Source: Sphingobium sp. EM0848 (GTDB taxonomy: Bacteria; Pseudomonadota; Alphaproteobacteria; Sphingomonadales; Sphingomonadaceae). From it: a stretch of 64,000 nt of DNA. The position numbers and the translations under genes are program-made. Each line of letters begins with the position of its first letter. The stretch's first letter is position 1. The stretch covers positions 186,001-250,000 of the forward strand of contig NZ_JABXWB010000005.1 of the NCBI RefSeq assembly GCF_013375555.1. Reading direction: 5' to 3'. The notes under the pieces were generated by a model. That model saw only the letters and a program-made list of their open reading frames with translations. It had not been told where the DNA came from and did no database searches. Positions 61,566-64,000 of this stretch are shown piece after piece.

Positions 61566-62990
61566 TCACTCCTTTGCGGATATGTCCGCCCAGCCGCCGC
61601 CCAGGGCGAGGAACAGCGTGATCTGATCCTCGTTTATCGCCGCCCGACTTTCGGCCACCGCCTGCTCAGCCGCGATCAGATCGCGCTCGGCCTCCAGCGC
61701 GGGAAGCTCGGCGATCTTCCCGCCGCGGCGAAGCTGGATCGTACGCTGTGCCATCCGTGCGGCCTCGTCCCGGGCCTGCTTGAGGCTTTGCTGCTGGTCG
61801 ATCCCCGCCGCATAATTGCTGAGTGCCGTTTCCACCTCGCGCAACGCCTTGACGACCACGCCATCGAAACCTGCGAGATCAGCGCTGCTCTGCGCCTGCG
61901 CAGCGGCAATCCTAGCACGGGCGGCATGGCGATTGAGTGTCCAGCTTATGAGGGGGCCGAAGCCGAAGCGGTTGGTGAGCGGCGAAAGAAAGTCGACCGC
62001 TGCACCGGTCGATCCGGCTGACGCCCCCAGGCGGATATCGGGATAAAGCGCCGCCGTTTCGACACCTATGCGTGCGGTGGAGGCGGCCAGACGGCGCTCT
62101 GCCATACGAATGTCGGGCCTGCGTTTCAGCAGCGCCTGACCGTCACCGACGGGCAGGACATCCGCCAGTTCCAGCGGATGGCGGCAGCCGAGCAGCTCCA
62201 TATCAGCCTGATCTGGCGTCCGCCCCTGCAAGGCGGCAAGGCGAAAGACCGCATTGCGTTGGCGGGCCGCCAGGCGAGGCAGGCGCGCCTTGTTGCTGTC
62301 CAGCGCGCCCTTCCGGCGATCCAGCTCGTAGGGTGCGGCACGACCGTAACGGATCAACACCCCGGTCAGACGCACCCCCCTTTCCTGAAGGGCGATGGAA
62401 CGTCCCAGCACATCGAGCTGAAAGCCGCTGTTGCACAGGTCAGCATAGGCACGCGCCGTTTCCGCCGCGACATTGATACGCACCAGATCGCGAGCCGCGA
62501 TGGCGGCTTCAGTATCGGCGCTCGCCGCCTCGATTCCCCGCCTGAGACCGCCGAACAGGTCGAGGTCATAGCTGACTGCAATACCGGCATTGTATATCTG
62601 CCGGGTTGGCGGCTGGACATGCTGCAACTCGGCTTCGGCCGATCTTTGCGCATAGCTGGTTTCCGCGGTCAGACTGCCCTGAATCTCCCGGCTCGCACCT
62701 CGGGCATCCAGCAAGGCGAGCGTGCGCTGGAGATTGGCCTCCGCCACGCGGAGATCAGTGTTCGCTTCCAACGCCCTGGCGATCAGATCATCCAGCACCG
62801 GATCGTCATAGAGCTTCCACCAATGATCAGGCAGCGGGGCCATATTGGTAACCTGTGTGCCGGAGAGGAAATGGCCCTGCGCGCCCGGTGCGTTGACCAT
62901 AGCGGCTTCGGGAACATGATAGTCCGGCCCGACGGTCGCACAGCCCGCCAGCATGGCCGCAAGGAGGAGAGGAGAAACCCGCCTCACCAT
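61566..62990 (-). CDS. NodT-type outer-membrane efflux channel
   Basis: 474 residues. A lipoprotein signal peptide with lipobox LAGC (LLLAAMLAGCATVGPDYHVP) and two outer-membrane efflux repeats (ARALEANTDLRVAEANLQRTLALLDARGA; SLKQARDEAARMAQRTIQLRRGGK) are those of the NodT/OprM family. It forms the outer-membrane exit duct for the adjacent HlyD-type adaptor. The start overlaps the adaptor stop by 7 bases. Operon with the adaptor and DUF1656. Confidence 0.93.
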   Translation of the reverse strand: MVRRVSPLLLAAMLAGCATVGPDYHVPEAAMVNAPGAQGHFLSGTQVTNMAPLPDHWWKLYDDPVLDDLIARALEANTDLRVAEANLQRTLALLDARGASREIQGSLTAETSYAQRSAEAELQHVQPPTRQIYNAGIAVSYDLDLFGGLRRGIEAASADTEAAIAARDLVRINVAAETARAYADLCNSGFQLDVLGRSIALQERGVRLTGVLIRYGRAAPYELDRRKGALDSNKARLPRLAARQRNAVFRLAALQGRTPDQADMELLGCRHPLELADVLPVGDGQALLKRRPDIRMAERRLAASTARIGVETAALYPDIRLGASAGSTGAAVDFLSPLTNRFGFGPLISWTLNRHAARARIAAAQAQSSADLAGFDGVVVKALREVETALSNYAAGIDQQQSLKQARDEAARMAQRTIQLRRGGKIAELPALEAERDLIAAEQAVAESRAAINEDQITLFLALGGGWADISAKE

Positions 62991-63883
62991 GGCAGGCTCC
63001 TGTGGACGCTGCGTCCATCATTGCGGGGATGGACGATCACCGTCGCCGTCTGCCCGGGAATCATCCGCACCTGCGGCGGGATCCTGTCGATCGTGACCCG
63101 AACCGGGATGCGCTGCGCCAGCCGAACCCAGGTGAAGGACGGGTTCACATTAGCGAGCTGCCCATCGACCCCGCCGCGCTCGCGATCCTCAACACCGCCG
63201 GCGATGCTCTGGACATGGCCTTCAACCTCGTCGGCAACACCCATCAGATAGATGCTGGCGGGATCGCCGACGCGAATGGCCGGCAGCTTGGTTTCCTCGA
63301 AATAGCCCTCCACCCGCATGGACTTGCCATAGACCAAAGCGAGCGCCGGCTTGCCTGCGGTGAGGTAGACGCCAGGTTGCAGCGACATATTGGCGACCGT
63401 TCCATCGACCGGCGCGCGAACGAAAGTGCGGTCGAGATTGAAGCGAGCGAGGTTGCGGGCAGCGATCGCCTGGCCGATGCCCGCCCGCAACTGATCAACA
63501 CGCGCCCTCCCCTGTTCGACGACTTCCACCGCGATTACCTCCGCCATGGCATGATTACGCTTGTCTTCGCGGATCGCCTGGGCCAGTGCCGCTTGCTGGC
63601 TGGCGACATTTGCCACCGCCTGTTCGAGTGCCAGCTGATAGCGCGGACGGTCGATCACGAGCAGGATGTCACCCCTTTCCACGGGCTGATTGTCGCTGAC
63701 ACGCACGTCCGTGACGAGGCCACTCACATCCGCCGCCACCGGCACCATGTCAGCGCGCACCTTGCCGTCGCGGGTGACTGGCTCGACCTGATAACGCAGC
63801 CATAATGCATAGATGCCCCCCAGAATGACGAGCAGGACGAGCAGCGTCACGATCGAACGCAGGAGATTTTGGCGATGCAGCAT
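62984..63883 (-). CDS. HlyD-family periplasmic adaptor (AaeA/EmrA-like)
   Basis: 299 residues from ATG 63883. One membrane anchor (SIVTLLVLLVILGGIYALWLRY), then biotinyl-lipoyl-like halves (VPVAADVSGLVTDVRVSDNQPVERGDILLVIDRPRYQLALEQA and RTFVRAPVDGTVANMSLQPGVYL) around a coiled-coil hairpin. The adaptor links an inner-membrane pump to the NodT channel. ATG 63883 is one base after the DUF1656 stop (TGATATG). The DUF1656 neighbour suggests the AaeXAB/FUSC type, with the pump gene outside the window. Confidence 0.92.
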   Translation of the reverse strand: MLHRQNLLRSIVTLLVLLVILGGIYALWLRYQVEPVTRDGKVRADMVPVAADVSGLVTDVRVSDNQPVERGDILLVIDRPRYQLALEQAVANVASQQAALAQAIREDKRNHAMAEVIAVEVVEQGRARVDQLRAGIGQAIAARNLARFNLDRTFVRAPVDGTVANMSLQPGVYLTAGKPALALVYGKSMRVEGYFEETKLPAIRVGDPASIYLMGVADEVEGHVQSIAGGVEDRERGGVDGQLANVNPSFTWVRLAQRIPVRVTIDRIPPQVRMIPGQTATVIVHPRNDGRSVHRSLPW

Positions 63884-63884
63884 A

Positions 63885-64000
63885 TCAGGAAGCGAACCAT
63901 CGATAGAGAAAGGCATCGGCAAAGGCGGACAGCCCCCACCAGAACAGGATGAAGAGCGCGAGTTCCAACAGGCTGGGATGCCAGAGCAACCGGGCGATCG
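63885..64000 (-). CDS. DUF1656 (AaeX-like) membrane protein, C-terminal part
   Basis: The frame is open to the right edge of the window. The visible 37 residues include RLLWHPSLLELALFILFWWGLSAFADAFLYRWF, a membrane segment typical of the C-terminus of DUF1656/AaeX. The gene continues beyond the window, and a FUSC-type transporter is expected upstream of it. Only part seen. Confidence 0.7.
   Translation of the reverse strand, partial: IARLLWHPSLLELALFILFWWGLSAFADAFLYRWFAS

Noticed and set aside
1..64000. CRISPR arrays, rRNA and tRNA genes
   Set aside because: No regularly spaced repeats, no conserved rRNA stretches and no tRNA cloverleaf with a TTC-type loop were seen; a tRNA scan would be needed to exclude a missed one.

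Overview
The window reads as chromosome or large-replicon DNA of an alphaproteobacterium of the order Sphingomonadales (Sphingobium/Sphingomonas-like). The grounds are inference from gene content and style: high GC, a TonB-dependent receptor beside a DUF3604 protein, a HupE/UreJ-type membrane protein and an arylsulfatase, NodT-type efflux, many LysR/TetR regulators, DUF5818/DUF4142-type small proteins, and frequent ATGA stop/start overlaps. No rRNA, tRNA or CRISPR array was seen.

Layout. 1-0.4 kb: tail of an alginate-export-type porin. 0.6-13.7 kb: sulfur-acquisition block, made of a sulfate ABC transporter (cysP, cysT, cysW, cysA), then, behind a structured leader, a TonB-dependent receptor, an anchored parvulin, a HupE/UreJ-type protein, a DUF3604 PHP-like protein and a secreted arylsulfatase broken by one frameshift. 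14-22 kb: rlmJ, a ccdAB toxin-antitoxin pair, a heme-binding-type beta-barrel protein, an argO/argP pair, a metallophosphoesterase and a TacA/TacT-type (DUF1778/GNAT) toxin-antitoxin pair. 22-27 kb: PhnA-like protein, SulP anion transporter with an overlapping XRE regulator, two tiny overlapping genes, and a 524-residue protein of unknown function. 26.9-29.6 kb: an IS481 element abutting an IS1111/IS110-type element whose transposase is frameshifted. 29.7-39.4 kb: LysR with pirin and isochorismatase-type hydrolase; a two-gene DUF3142 operon; and a GbsR/MarR regulator with a 44-bp palindrome over its start codon, followed by DUF4166, a membrane-SDR fusion and an MpaB-type oxygenase. 39.5-44.6 kb: remains of an ada/2OG-oxygenase operon, a carboxymuconolactone-decarboxylase-like protein, aldehyde dehydrogenase, MDR oxidoreductase and TetR. 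44.8-52.1 kb: SnoaL-like protein, LigB-type dioxygenase, glycosyltransferase, two small proteins, then a LysR divergent from a cupin/tautomerase/AKR/SDR operon. 52.2-64 kb: a decayed secreted protein, CDF transporter, truncated cupredoxin, retropepsin-PDZ protein, LysR with a DUF6306-like partner, cupredoxin/DUF4142 divergent from folE/ECF sigma, a frameshifted 1-Cys peroxiredoxin, a carbonic anhydrase remnant and an EmrA/NodT/DUF1656 efflux operon cut by the window edge.

How the parts fit. The first 14 kb can be read as one pathway: sulfated organics cross the outer membrane through the receptor, the sulfatase releases sulfate in the periplasm, and the ABC importer takes it up; SulP adds a second anion route. 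Most remaining units are small regulator-plus-enzyme modules for aldehydes, quinones and oxidants. Two kinds of non-coding structure run through the window: about nine diverged copies of an intergenic repeat, and palindromic operators in front of both toxin-antitoxin pairs, the XRE/SulP pair and the GbsR operon. At least five genes carry single-base frameshifts or stops, so either gene decay or sequence error is common here.
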